Shown one piece after another: positions 1 through 12,100 of a stretch of 59,164 nt of DNA (within the stretch, counting starts at the first letter, position 1; each line of letters starts with the position of its first letter). The DNA comes from Phaeoceros laevis (Eukaryota > Anthocerotophyta > Anthocerotopsida > Notothyladales), in NCBI GenBank assembly GCA_049999765.1, contig JBNGIQ010009593.1, positions 1 to 59,164 of the forward strand. The letters are read 5' to 3'. The notes beneath the pieces were generated by a model. The model searched no databases. It was not told the DNA's origin and saw only the letters and a program-made list of their open reading frames with translations. A program made the translations under genes and the position numbers.

Positions 1-1238
1 CAAATAAGATTAGTTACTCTATAATTTAAATCTATTCTGCTTAAAGAATTAAAAAAAAGTTCAAAAAAAAAATCAAGAAATCATCATGATATTAGGGTTA
101 GGGCGCTCGGACAGACACACAACACCTAGGCCTATTTTTTTATTATAGTAGATAGATGTACGTAAATATGTGCGTTCCGTCACTTCCGTGCTGCCCTTAC
201 GGGCCGGACTACAACAAATACTGGTGCTTGAAGTCACACGTGTAGCAAAGAGAAAGGCCCGGAAATAGGGCGAAATTTGATGTAGAACTAATAAGCAAGC
301 TTATAGCAAGAAAAGTCTATGCTATGGCTTAGTTGTGGTGGGAGTAGCTTGTGTACTATGTAATGCGTGGACCAATTTTTCAAACACGAGCAACCCTTCT
401 CGGCCCTCGACAAAATGGTCCTCCAGCACTTCTACCTTTCATCAATTCCATACGGAGTTGGCTAAGCACGGAAATCGTACTACTACTACTACTACTTAAG
501 CTCGTTAGTTGGACAACGCATAGATTAAGGATTAGACTACCACAGGTATCTACGCTAAAATACCGACTCGCATGTTCACACTAGGAGCATGGAGCGGTCG
601 GACTCACTGCGTTGCATAGGTCGTCTACCCACCTAGAGCTTGGCTTAGCCAGGTGCTAGGAAAGGGGGGCACGCTTCCTTGCAAGGTACAGACCACCAAT
701 CCACCTAGTGTGCCACCAATGTGTCGGCGTGCTCGATTCCCATGTGGAGTCGGCTAGCATGTTCTTTCTACTACTACTACTAATGTGAACATTGTTGTGA
801 CTTCTAACTATCAGGTCTTGGAGAATGTAATTGACCAATTTGTTTGCACCTTTGGCATTTATGAAGCAACTTGTGGAGACGGCGGCGAAGGAACTTCCCA
901 AACCTAATAAAGAGGAAAAATATCAAGCAAAGCTTAGATTTGGAGGGTGTTACATCTAGAAGAGCTTAGACATGGTTTAAACGAAACTCAACTTGCTTTC
1001 AAACTGCATATGTTGAATAACTCACTCAATGTCCCTTAGCATAGAGAAAGTCCAAGAGGCGGGGAAAAGAACAAGCCACCGAAAGACTCACAATAGAAGT
1101 TGACGACCAAGGATATATCACACAGACACTTTAACAAGCCCTATGGTAAATGAGTGCTACAAGGGCCAAAGTGTACATTATTTCCGTTTAGAAGAACCTT
1201 CTTGTGTTGGTCTTTAATGCTTGGGTCTGTTAAAGTTA
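1..1238. other. Intergenic, no gene recognised
   Basis: No reading frame here resembles a protein I know. Short open frames at 351-584 (+) and 656-901 (-) are low-complexity and overlap dispersed repeat copies. The segment around 700-783 is a copy of the repeat family with a (CTA)n tail that recurs elsewhere in the window. Confidence 0.6.
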
Positions 1239-1586
1239 TGTGCGAATTCATTGCGCACGATTTAGCTCAAAGGTTGCAGTAGGCCAATCTTAACCCCTAA
1301 AGGACCAAAGCGTAGTTTCTACCTTGGCTACCTGTTTAACGTGTTAAAGTTCTCAACCCCTAAGGGACCAAAGCGTAGTTTATACCCTAGCTACCCATTT
1401 AACGTGTTAAAGTTCTTAACCCTTAAGGGACCAAAGCATAGTTTCTACCTTGACTACCCGTTTAACATGTTAAAGTTCATGTGCGAATTCATTGCGCGCA
1501 CGATTTAGCTCAAAGGTTGCAGTAGGCCAATCTTAACCCCTAGGGGACCAAAGCGTAGTTTCTACCCTAGCTACCCGTTTAACGTG
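1239..1586. repeat. 63-bp tandem repeat array with a second interspersed unit
   Basis: Three adjacent 63-bp units occupy 1291-1353, 1354-1416 and 1417-1479. A partial fourth lies at 1534-1586. Each starts with TAACCCCTAAGGGACCAAAG or a close variant and ends near TTAACGTGTTAAAGTTC. A different unit of about 52 bp (TGTGCGAATTCATTGCGC and following) precedes both the first (1239-1290) and the last (1480-1533) copy. The larger period is therefore about 240 bp. No coding content is seen. Confidence 0.85.
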
Positions 1587-1599
1587 CCCGATTGCGCTA

Positions 1600-1905
1600 C
1601 CAGTGGCCATCGACTCTAAAAGACTTTAAACGACTTTAAACGCTTGTTGACCCGTTGACCCGTTGACCTAAACTAGAGCACTGTGAATGAATGATTTTAT
1701 TAACCAACTTGGGCACGTGCCAACCGTGCGGCAAAATAACCGCGGCCCCGACCTAAGCTACGAACCCTAGCCGACCTTTGACTGGTTTGTCTCAACTGAC
1801 TCAATTGACTAAATTGACTCCGCTAAGGATCCTACCTTGTGACGTAGTTGACCTAGTCGACTCAACCGACTTTTAGACTCAAGTGACTTAACTGACTCAG
1901 ATGAC
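1600..1905. repeat. Simple-sequence tract rich in TGACT/TTGACC motifs
   Basis: This stretch is built of irregular short repeats: GACTTTAAACGACTTTAAACG, three TTGACCCG-like units, and then many copies of TGACTCAAC / TTGACTAAA. It has no gene. Part of it, 1685-1760, belongs to a dispersed repeat that recurs inverted at about 5035-5115. Confidence 0.6.
1682..1760. repeat. Dispersed repeat, copy A (inverted relative to 5035-5115)
   Basis: The segment contains GGGCACGTGCCAACCGTGCG followed by GGCCCCGAC and CTAAGCT. The reverse complement of the same string occurs at about 5035-5115, with the same flanking AATGAATGAATTT-type bases. The two copies are 3.3 kb apart in opposite orientation. Confidence 0.65.
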
Positions 1906-2105
1906 TCCATTTAAGGACCCGGCTACGAGCTCACCCGTCCTCGTACTATAGGCCTAACAAACTAATATAGCTTAACCACCATAGATGATTAGCTAGGTAG
2001 CGAGCCTACCTGGCAAGTCATAGAAATGGTGGCATGCTAGATTCCCTTGTGGAGTTGGTATAGAGCGGTAGCGTGGTACACTACTACTACTACTATTGAT
2101 TATTT

Positions 2106-2238
2106 CGCTCGTCCCAAGCTACACAATTGGAAGATCAACTTGGCTTTGAGCAAATGAGGCTTTTACATATAGGTATTGAAAAACAAACATGTGACAATTA
2201 CCCGAAACGTTGGAATTGTGTAAGCCTCTTGAAAACAC
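2106..2238. repeat. 133-bp direct repeat, copy 1
   Basis: From CGCTCGTCCCAAGCTACACA onward, about 133 bp match 3597-3730 with roughly 90% identity by eye and in the same orientation. Copy 1 runs straight into the palindrome at 2237-2297. No protein is recognised in either copy, so this is probably part of a longer transposon-derived repeat. Confidence 0.75.
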
Positions 2239-2297
2239 ACGAGGTATGGTCGGGATATCCCGACCATACCTTGGGATATCCCGACCATACCTCGTGT
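2237..2297. repeat. Perfect long palindrome / nested inverted repeat
   Basis: Positions 2237-2261 and 2273-2297 are perfect 25-nt reverse complements with an 11-nt spacer. Inside them, 2243-2270 is itself a perfect 28-bp palindrome (GGTATGGTCGGGAT and its complement). The unit TCGGGATATCCCGA occurs twice. Such a structure can extrude a cruciform. It may mark the end of a mobile element or a foldback insertion, because the parallel repeat copy at 3597-3730 lacks it. Confidence 0.9.
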
Positions 2298-3596
2298 TTG
2301 ACCTCTTTTTCTGAAGTCATGCATTTATTCATATACCGGCACTTGCAACGATAGTTTTCCTAAGGAAGTTATGACCTCTACTAAGGCGTTACGGCTGGCA
2401 CTTGCACTTCCATGGACCACATCTATTCAAACATGCTAATAACTGCAACACCTCAACGATGTTGTTTGCATGTTAAGGAAGGCCACAACAAATAAAGTTG
2501 TAGGGTTTATCCACCATTCACCAAATGCTGTCCATCTCCTATTTGGAGAAAGCCTCCTCTCAATGTAAGAGAAAAAAATTTTGTGACAACACGTAAGAAA
2601 TAGTTCAGTGGATGGAGAAGACACATCCGTAGGCGCTACCTTTCATGGTAGAGGGTATTAAGGGCGTGTCTGATCAATGAGCAGACTCATTTCGTTCAGG
2701 GGGAGGGAAGTGTACGGTCATACAGCTGGTTTTCACTTCCTTAATAGAGGCTGTAAGAAGCAGTAAGCTGCAGGTTGTTAGTTGTCCCCCGCATTGCACT
2801 GATCATATGAACAAGGACGGAGAGGCCATGTTAGGAGGGAAGAGGAGGAAGCAATCTATATAAAGCTGGTGGTACATTTATATCCAGCTGGACCTACAGC
2901 ATTCTCCGCTTAGTGGCCAGGAGATCTTATGCCATCGCAGCCGTCCATGCTCCCCAAAACTCAAGAATATGGGGCAGATGAAAACCCCAGAAACCTTAGA
3001 AGTACCCTCTTCCTTTCATTATCCTTCACCCAAAAGGAACTCGTAGGATCTGGCAATATCGGCAGCTGCACTTGTTTACAATAGAGTATGCGAAACGCGT
3101 GATGCTCACAACTGAACCCGAGGTTGTGCAAGGGTGTGTACAAATCATTCAAATCTCCTCTTGCCCCTGGACCGAAGTGCAAACCAACAAAACACCCTGC
3201 ACCTCTTGAGGTCGTTAGAGTAATGGGTGCTCCAGAAGTTTTAGAGCCATTGAGTGTCGAGGCAGGATATGCGATTATCTAGAGTGCCATTGTAATCAAG
3301 GACTCGGCCTGTACTAAGCACAATGTCGCCATCATGTATCCCTTCAATCAGTGCACTCAGCTTCTTCTTTTTTCTCATATGTGATATGAAATTAAGTAGA
3401 ACAATTGGGAAGTAAGGTGTGTGTGTGTGTAGATATTTGAGGTTCCAGGTTAACGGTTCCTTGAGGATCCCCTGGGTGATCTTCGTACTATCTTTAGCTA
3501 ATCGACCCAAGGGCAATGACAATGAATGCAGATTAGAGGTAGAGAAGGAGTATCCAACCTGGTTGGCTACAAGATACAAGAGCAGCATACAAATAT

Positions 3597-3730
3597 CGCT
3601 CGTCCCAAGCTACACAACTGAAAGATGAACTTGGCTTTGAGCAAATGGGGCTTTTACATAGATGTATCGAAAAACAAACATCTGACAATTACTCGAAACA
3701 TTGGAATTGCATAAGCCTCTTGAAAACATA
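3597..3730. repeat. 133-bp direct repeat, copy 2
   Basis: This copy matches 2106-2238 in the same orientation. It starts CGCTCGTCCCAAGCTACACA and ends at CTCTTGAAAACATAC, followed by a CA microsatellite where copy 1 has the palindrome. Confidence 0.75.
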
Positions 3731-5034
3731 CACACACACCCCCTCATGGGACTCATTAAAAAACACGAATGCAACATGCCATTAATGTCCTCCCTTGTCC
3801 TGGAGTAGGTACAACTTGAAGGTTGCACCTGATTAGGAGGGATGTGTGCTTTTGTAGGCTCATTTCCTGCTCAGCTTGAACCACTAAAAATAGATGTCAG
3901 TTAATAGTAGAAAAATAAAGAAAGTATGTATGTGTATCTATTAATTAGAAAGTTGATATTAGGTTAGAACTAACATAACATAACCTAACGTTATAGATGA
4001 CAGGTCAAGTAGCCTGTTACTTGGCATGTTTTGATATGGTGGCGTGCTTAGTCCCTGGTGCAAACAGCGATGTAGTGCAAAGACGTTTTGCTCATGGTCA
4101 GCCAACCCATAAAAATGTATATTTGCTTACAATGAAACCGTGTTGTTATAGTTCAACACTTCTCTCAAAACAACATGCAGAGAGCAGGAAAGTGGAGAAC
4201 TTCTCCCGCTCCTTGTGCTCATCAGCACTTTTGAAAGATCTTAGGCCAGATGTCCCCTGGGCAAATTTAATGGATCTGGTAGTGCATTTGTGTTGTCTTT
4301 TGTTCCTAGTGTGTTAGTATGGCAGGTGTGAAGACCTTGCCTCACTTTGCATTTGGGGTTGTTGTCTTCAACCTGCTATGTACTCAGCACAAACTTATGG
4401 AAGACCAGCATCACTCCCCTAGTCTAAAGACCTCTGACCTAAGAGTCTATGGTAACTGCTCCTTAGTGTTTTCTTCTTGCAGAAAAATGGAAAACTGCCT
4501 AGCTTGGTTTAAAAAATTGGAAGTTTCGAAGACGCAATCAATCAATCCATAAAAGTATATTCCTTCTATAGCTGATGCACGAGGTACAGTTTGATGCATC
4601 CGTTAATGGAAGGAGTGCTTGTACCCGGGAGATGTTATGAGGGAATTGCGAAAGGGGCAGGGCCCTTGGATTTTGGGCTTCAAGTTCCATGGGATCAGGT
4701 TCAAGATGATACATTGTTTGTCAAGCATTTATGGAACAAGCTTGTATGGCAGTGGACATCCTGGACAGATCAGGGATTCTACACTGTGATCAATCAATGT
4801 GATCAATTAATCAGTTATAGTATATTGTCCTTTCTGACGAATGAATGAATTAAAGTGATACAAACCCGATAATTTTGTTAAGGACACAAAATCAGCATAG
4901 GTAGAGCGACAAGTAGCCAACCCCCCTCCTTGACCTTATCTAAGGATGCCCCAACCCTCCTATCGGTGGTGGGAGGGTGAAGGCGCCGCGCCCTTACGTA
5001 AGCAGAGGAGCGGTAGGAACAAAAATCAGCTTAG

Positions 5035-5115
5035 GTAGAGTCCTTAAATTGAGTCGGGGCCACGGTCGACTTGCCGCACGGTTGGCACGTGCCCATATCG
5101 TTGAAATAAATTCAT
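5035..5115. repeat. Dispersed repeat, copy B (inverted relative to 1682-1760)
   Basis: The strand contains CGCACGGTTGGCACGTGCCC, the reverse complement of the core of copy A, and is followed by repeated ATTCATTCAA. The flanking TAGGTAGAG string also appears near 4900, so the family has further partial copies. Confidence 0.6.
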
Positions 5116-6196
5116 TCAATTCATTCAAGGACATAGCTCTAGGACAAAAGAACCATAGTGTAAGAGGATTTTATTATGAATTAACTTGGTGTTGCAGTGG
5201 TCCCACTGCTTCATTAAACTTCTTTCTTTTGAAGACTAACGTAGGTTGCACTTGCACTATTTGTGCACCCATAGATCCATGCGCAATGCAATCCTGCCCC
5301 CAAGAATTATAGGAGAATAGAATATAAACTAGATAGATAGACCCCATAGATAATGATGTTTGGTGGGTGCAGGTTGGAGCAAAACTACACTTGCATGAGA
5401 TCATGGAAAGTTGGAAACCATGCAACTCCACAACTACTCTTTGAAAAGCTTTGTTAGTTTTGTATGGAATTTGGCAGAAAAATTAGAAACAAAGACCAAT
5501 AGGGCTACAAAGTTCTTAAAGATGTTTAACGTCAACCTCCCTTGAAGTTTAAGCTGGTAAAAAAGAAAATAAAACCGAAAGAAACAACAGTTATACTTGC
5601 CGTGTGGTCAGACAGTCAGACAGACTCAGACTGGTGACGGTCATCATGGTGGTTAGATATGCCATATGGGTTTGATATTTTCAATTATTTTGTTTAACAT
5701 CTGTCTTATATTGCCGTATTTGGCATACGCCCGATCAAATTTATTGTAAGTAGAATCGTATACAAATCCAAGGCAAGAGCGCCGTCCGAAACAAGCATCT
5801 GCTCGTGAGTTACCCTTTCCATTCATTCACGCTCCCTGCTCGTCTTGGCCCCTTGTATCATCGCCCATCTTCCTCTCCTTCTGGTGGCAGTGGCCCCTGC
5901 TCCAGTGTCGTCCCTTTCCTTCTCAGGCCCAACCCCAACGTAGTACTCCCGCCTTGCTGCTTGCTTGCTCTTGTGACTTGCCTCCTCTCACCTCCCAGGC
6001 GGTGGATCTCGCTTGTTATGGCAGCAATTCTGGGCCACAGTGGCAATGATCAATGCTCTGGACCACAATTTGAGGCCAGCGGCTGTCGCCTTTCTCACAT
6101 CCCTACGCAGCGCCCCGCCGGGCGCGGCCGGGTACGCAATTCGCACAGGTGAATTTACAACAGGTGCGGAGCCGGCTGCGCACTCCGTCCGGCGCC

Positions 6197-9100
6197 ATGT
6201 TTTCCCAATGGGCCACCAAGCGGGTGTGCAAGTTCTTCATGAAGCGCTTGCTGGGCCGCGTGCTGCGCAGCGAGCTCGACTTGGAGCAGCTCGAGGTGCA
6301 GCTTGGCTCTGGTCGAATGCAACTGCGGGATTTGGCTCTGAACACGGACTACATCAATGATCAGGTACTCGTGAAAACTCAGTGCATGGGGTCTTCAAAT
6401 TAAGCGGTGTGCGACGAGAATTGTTCGTCTGGTCGGTGCACGCGTGATTTATTTGCGGAATTGCACGATTGCTGTGAGGTCCTTAGGGTTCAAATGAAGG
6501 ACCTTTCGCTGAAGAGGCCAAATTTGTCCTGCAAACTGACACCTTGTCTTTCGACAGCTGGGTGATTCTTCAGTGATACTCAAGGAAGGGTCAGTGGGAA
6601 GTGTTAGAGCAAAGATCCCATGGAAAGTGCTGACTGCAGAGCCTTGTGAGATCGATGTGGATGAACTGGAGCTGGTATTCATGCCCAGACCGATGGTTGA
6701 GAGTAGGAATGAGACACCTGCATTTTCCACATGCAATGACTTGAGAGATGGAGATCTGCATCAGTCGGCTGCTGCAGATGTTGATTTAGGGGGGACTGCA
6801 GGAGGAACCTATATAGGGGTTGATGATGGAGTAAGAATGATTGCGAAGATGGTTGAGAGGGTCTTGCTTGGTCTGCGAGTTAAGGTCACCAACTTGATTG
6901 GAGTATTTGAGAATGATTCACCTGGCTGCTTCAGGCCATCCAGTGAACAAGATCTGAAGCAAGGTTCCTGCGGAGGAATGCTGGTCATCAGAGTTGCTTA
7001 TGCTGAGTATGGAATTGAATCCCCAAAGGAGCTGCAAGAGCCTAATGTCTTTGGTATTGCAGCTGGGGCGGAATCGTCCATGCTCGTTAAAGTTATAAGT
7101 TTCAAGGGTGCAAGTGTCGAAGTTATGGATTTTGCCCAAACGGCCAGGGAGGCTGAGCTGTCTCGCTCATGCAGGGAAGGTGCGTGTACTGAAAGTGGGT
7201 TTATTCATGGGCAGTCTGTGCCAATCGTCTTTGGTGAAGGTGGAGGAGTAGCTGGGACAATCCAGTTGAGTATGCCATGGAAGGATGGAGTTATTGACGT
7301 CCCAAAAGTTAATGCTGAGCTAGTAATAGGCCATGTCAGAATAAAAGCTTCAACTAAGGAGGTCCAGCATTTGCTGTCGCTGGCACAGGCATACAGCCGG
7401 CCAGAAAGTGTTGCAGGTGGGCCAGGTCCAAGGACTACCTCCCAGAGCACTGTGAGTTTCTATGAGCCTGCAGGGTCTGGGCGTGGTTCCAGTGTGATGT
7501 TCGCTGAGAAGCACAAGGACCTGTCAAGGTCTGCTTTCAAGCCTTCAGCAAGTATGGGTGTAGTCACTGATATTGATCCTTCCCAGGCAGCATTTCTTCC
7601 TGTTACCAAGTTCATTTCAGATTGGATGCAGTGGGGTGGAAGTGACAGTCCAAAGAGGGACATTTCCGTGGCCGAGGCAGACTTGGCAGCCAGGTTGGGT
7701 TCTCCACGACTTACTAACTACTTCAGTTTTTAGCTATTGTGGTTTCTCCTTGACATGTTTTTATATGCAGTGTGGACGAATTTTTCGAGTGCTTCGATGG
7801 GACGTGGAGCAGCCATGCAAGCTCGACAGCCAGTGGCTTGTGGAATTGGACTCGTTCAGCATTCACTGCTATCACCGCTGCATCCAGCCTTGCCTCTGGA
7901 TCTATGGTCTTATCTCCAGGTTTATTTTGTGTTTGTTCTGCTCTTGGTTGTAGAAGGTTAATAGGTGACCCCTGAGTTATGTTTCGTTGCTGTTGAAGAG
8001 GAGGATGCTGAGTTGCTTCCCTTTGAAAGTTTGCATTATATCTCCGGTCAATCTTGCCAATGTCCTGATGTTTCATGGTCCTGTACAGGTTCTGGGAGAC
8101 AAGTGGAGTATAGTGTGAAGGTCAAGCTAGCTGGCTTATCTGTGTCTATTGTGTCCGGACTTACCAGAGCAGATACGTGTGAAACCCCGGGTCACTTTCC
8201 AGATCCAGCTCCTGAGGAGGGCTTGGTGGATGGAATGGCTGAAGAATGTCTGGAAATTCAGTTCATGGACTGTGTTCTTTCAGTAGCGGTACGAACCTAG
8301 CATATTCCCATAATATTTGCTATTACTTGTGTGATAAGTCTCATCCGTGATATCGTATTGTGCTTGACCCATCCTCTGCCTGTCAGGTATCTGGCCGGGA
8401 AACCAACCTAAGGATCACAATTGAAAGCGTGAAAGTATTTGAGGTGGTGAATGTGGCATCTGCGAGCTCTGATGGTGGTTGCCAAATCAAGTCCGTTGAG
8501 AGTGTGTTACCTTCTTTTCCAGTCTTGCTCTCTGAAGATGTCCGATCATCAGACCGGTGCAGTTCTGTTCTTGCAACTGGGGGTGACTCCCTTGATGCAT
8601 CTTCTGTCATTAAACGTTTTCAAAGAAAGCTCTTGTTGAGAGTAGTAGCTGCGCAGACCTCAGCTGCAAGAGTTGCAGTCACCGTGCAGCAGGCACCTGG
8701 GATGAATGCTGGCCCAGGTGGAAGGAAAGCTTCACGCGATATTTGCTCCAGCATAGAGTTGAAAGCTTATTTTCAGCCCATTGTCCTTTTTCTGGATGTT
8801 TATGCTCTGAAGAGGATAGTTGAGCTGGTAACAGTGTCAACATTGGAAAGTTGCAGAAGCCAGGGGCAAGGGGAACATCATCTAGAACATCCTGGAAAGA
8901 TGGCATCTGGAGTTGATCAGATGCTAGTGGACCTGGACAAAAGGTGTGAAGGAGGTTTCGGTGTTGCAGCTCCTGCAGCCACCAGTGGGCAGTTGCCATG
9001 GGAGGGCATATTTGAAGCGAGTTTGTTTGCCCCTCAGATTCGCGTAATAGTAGGATTTCCTGGGTACTCGGAGTCAGGTTTGAATCAGTTACGTGATGAT

Positions 9101-12100
9101 GTGGTGGCCTTTGACATGACAATACCAGTTGGTAAAGTGGGCGTGGCCGAACCATTGCTGGCTTTTAAACATACAGGAAGAGTGAAGAACACGTCCGACT
9201 CTCAGGTGGAAGACAGTGTATCATTGAGGTTTGGGGATGGAGTAATATACTTGATAAGTAGCGGGGAAGGCATCGCCAGTAGCAGCAAACGGAGTTGCTA
9301 TTCATCTCCTTTTGTTCTTGGAGTGGACCACATTGCAAGGTTCTCAGGGAACTGCTGTGAGTGGGAAAATGCAGCAACTCCCATGCATACAGATGAGCAA
9401 AGTTCTTTGGAAATTAAGTGGTTCAATCAAGCAAAAGCAGGTGCTTGGCTTGCCAAAAGAGCTTGGGATGCAGCTCTAGCGCAGCAAAGACGAGCAGATG
9501 GAATGGGAGGGAGCAACTCTGAATTCGCATCAGCAACTGCGGCTGAATTTGGTGATGAAGAATCCTTGCAACTTAGGGAGGACATTGTTTCCTGCTCCTC
9601 TGCAATCATTCACCTCAGGGTCCCCCGTGTGTGGATCAACTTGTCAGGTTCTCAACACATGCTTATCTACGAGCTTTTCTCATCCTTCCTGAACACACTG
9701 TCTGTTGAAAAACCTAAAGCTGTTGAAAAGAATCCTAGGAACACAAACTCACGTCCATCCAAAACAATGGGTGGGATAGGACCTCCAACAGTATTCCTGC
9801 AAACATCTCTCCTGGTGGAGTGTGCACATGTGGATATAGTTCTGCATCCATCCTCTGGTCAAGCAAGTGATTGGGACATACTGACTGGAGAAGTAGAAAA
9901 TCTCCAAGTCTTGTCTGTCTCTCAAATGGGTGGCCGTCCTGATGTTTCATTTTTTTGGCTGCAACATGAGGAGTGTCAAATTATAGGATCTTACCCAGGT
10001 GCACAATCTACGACACTCACTGGTGACAGTGATCTCCTGCTTTTCTCATGCCGCCGTGACAATTTAGGACGGGGTGATGGAGGAGAGGGTAATGCTTTAG
10101 CACCAGGAGCTGCAGGAATATCACTGACATACATGGCTTGGCCTGGAAGGGACCAAATAGCGGATATGCTACTGATTGGTAGTATGAGAGGGGCTACATT
10201 TGTGGCACATAGTGGTAGGCTGGATTGGATAAGTGCCCTAGTTGCCTACTTCGCAGAATCTCCTGGGTCTTCATCGACAACTAGGACAGAGGCAGCGAAT
10301 GATGGTGAAGCTGGCCAAGCAATCGATGAACTAACCTTTCAGAGCAGTGCGGATTGTGATAAGGGGAATCGAACTATTCGCTTATTTGATTTACATGATG
10401 CAGCTCTTTGTTACGAGCCGGGAAAAGAGGTGATGCTGATACCAGGATCAAGAGTCAGCATCTCAGCTTGTAGTGATCCCTCTGGTGTTACTGCTGGGTT
10501 GATCTGCTCTCCAGTTGCTTGTGTTTTAGCAGCAGCAGCTATAAGGATTTCAAGCAGCCCTGGTGGAGTAGCATGTGGAGACCCCTATGATATCTGGTCT
10601 CGCGATACTGCTCTTCATGTGCTGAATACAAATATGAGAAAGCATTCACAGGAGGAGTACAGCTTGCAATTGATGCAATCCACAGGCTACAGGCAGGTTG
10701 GTGGTGCTCTAGCTTCTGGTTACTGTAGCTTGTCACCTTTTATTTCTTTGTGAATTTTGTCAACTAATCTTTGGAACCACTTACATGGATCCATCGTTTG
10801 CAGATTGCGAAAGCAGCCATACTTGAGGTCACTGTAAGAGTTGGCTGTGAAGAAGGGCTGAGTTGGGAGGTAGAGTGTGCTGATAATCAGCTACGCCTGG
10901 AAACCTGTAGCGACACAACATCAGCCCTTGTGCAACTTGTGGCCCAGTTGCAACAATTATTTGCTCCTGACATGCAGAGAGGCGATATACACTGGAGACA
11001 TGAAGGAAGTAACGCTGACTTATATGAAGGTGGGTCAGAGGGGGTAGATGTAACAAGTGAACTTTTGGGAACTGGTGGACCCTCCTTTAGAATGTCTGAT
11101 TCTCAGGAAATAAATGTTTTGGAGTTTTTCAAAGCTGTCCTTGAGGCCCCTGGGCCTCAAGACAGGGATTCTGATTCTGTGTCAGGAAATGAGGACGAGG
11201 CAGCGACTGGTAGTTATGTACATAGTGGTAGCAGTGCTAGCTTTGAGGAGAGACATGAGCTGGATTCTAGTGTTGGCCCAGAAAGCAATCATTCGTCTTT
11301 GTCCCCATCCAAGCAGAAGGGATTGCTTGCTCACGGTAATATTCCAGATATCCATCGTCCACACCAGCAGGCCCACAAGCGGCCTGTGTTTATTGAGGAC
11401 TATTATTTGGATGCCGAGCTATCACCTGCAACAGCAGCTCTGGGGCAAGAATCTGAAGGTAAAGCTGGATGGTATAATGAAGGTGCCTTCAGTGTTTTGG
11501 AGAATCACATTCCTGAAGTCTTTGTTGGGGTCAATGAGCTGCCCAAGCAGAGCAAGCGTACCCCTCGTGAGGGCTCTCATGGGGGGAAGTATGCTTCTCC
11601 GAAGAAGTATCCCCAGCCTGTTGGGAGGATAGTCCTTAGACATTTCAGTGCACGATGGAGGCTGTATGGGGGTTTGGATTGGGCTTCAGGGAAGGTTCAA
11701 GACAGGTTAACCTCAAATTTGAGCAAGAGTGGAAGGCAGCTGGGGTTGTGCTTGGAGGTGATCTTGAATGATCTAGATCTACGATATGATTCGTTTTCGG
11801 AAGTTGGGGATTATGCATCCAGGCTTGTTGTGGCAGTCAGGGATATCGGGGTTTGTGATTGCAGCGCAGATGCTCCCTGGAAAATGGTAGGGCGATTTCC
11901 TAGGGTTAGTGAAGGCTGATGATATATTGCTGTTATTTGCTAATATTTGAAGGATCTGGAAATACTATTCCTGTGAATGTGGTTCATCTGATTCTCTTTA
12001 TTTTGCAGGTTCTAGGTTACCACAGGTCTGCTGTAAGGCCGAGGGAGTCATTTTCTCGAGCAGTGAGGGTAGAGATGGATGCTGTGAGGCCAGATCCCAC

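Larger units (their letters stand above)
2300..5800. other. Intergenic region, repeats but no recognisable gene
   Basis: Open frames of up to about 115 codons occur on both strands (for example 3241-3588 on the minus strand and 3997-4317 on the plus strand). None shows domains, codon continuity or conserved motifs that I recognise. The stretch contains the second 133-bp repeat copy (3597-3730), the inverted dispersed repeat (about 5035-5115), short microsatellites (GT at about 3418, CA at about 3730), and otherwise AT-rich unique sequence. Confidence 0.5.

Noticed and set aside
80-110. TTAGGGTTAGGG-like string as a telomeric repeat
   Set aside because: There are only about two units, with no array, so it is not informative.
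1239-1586. The 63-bp repeats as a CRISPR-like array
   Set aside because: The units abut directly without unique spacers, and this is a plant nuclear sequence.
3997-4560. Cys-rich frames as a possible small secreted gene
   Set aside because: No signal peptide, no conserved spacing, and the neighbouring sequence is repeat-derived.
7723-8076. Minus-strand 117-codon frame inside ATG2
   Set aside because: It crosses ATG2 exons and introns, and the plus-strand exons match the ATG2 family.
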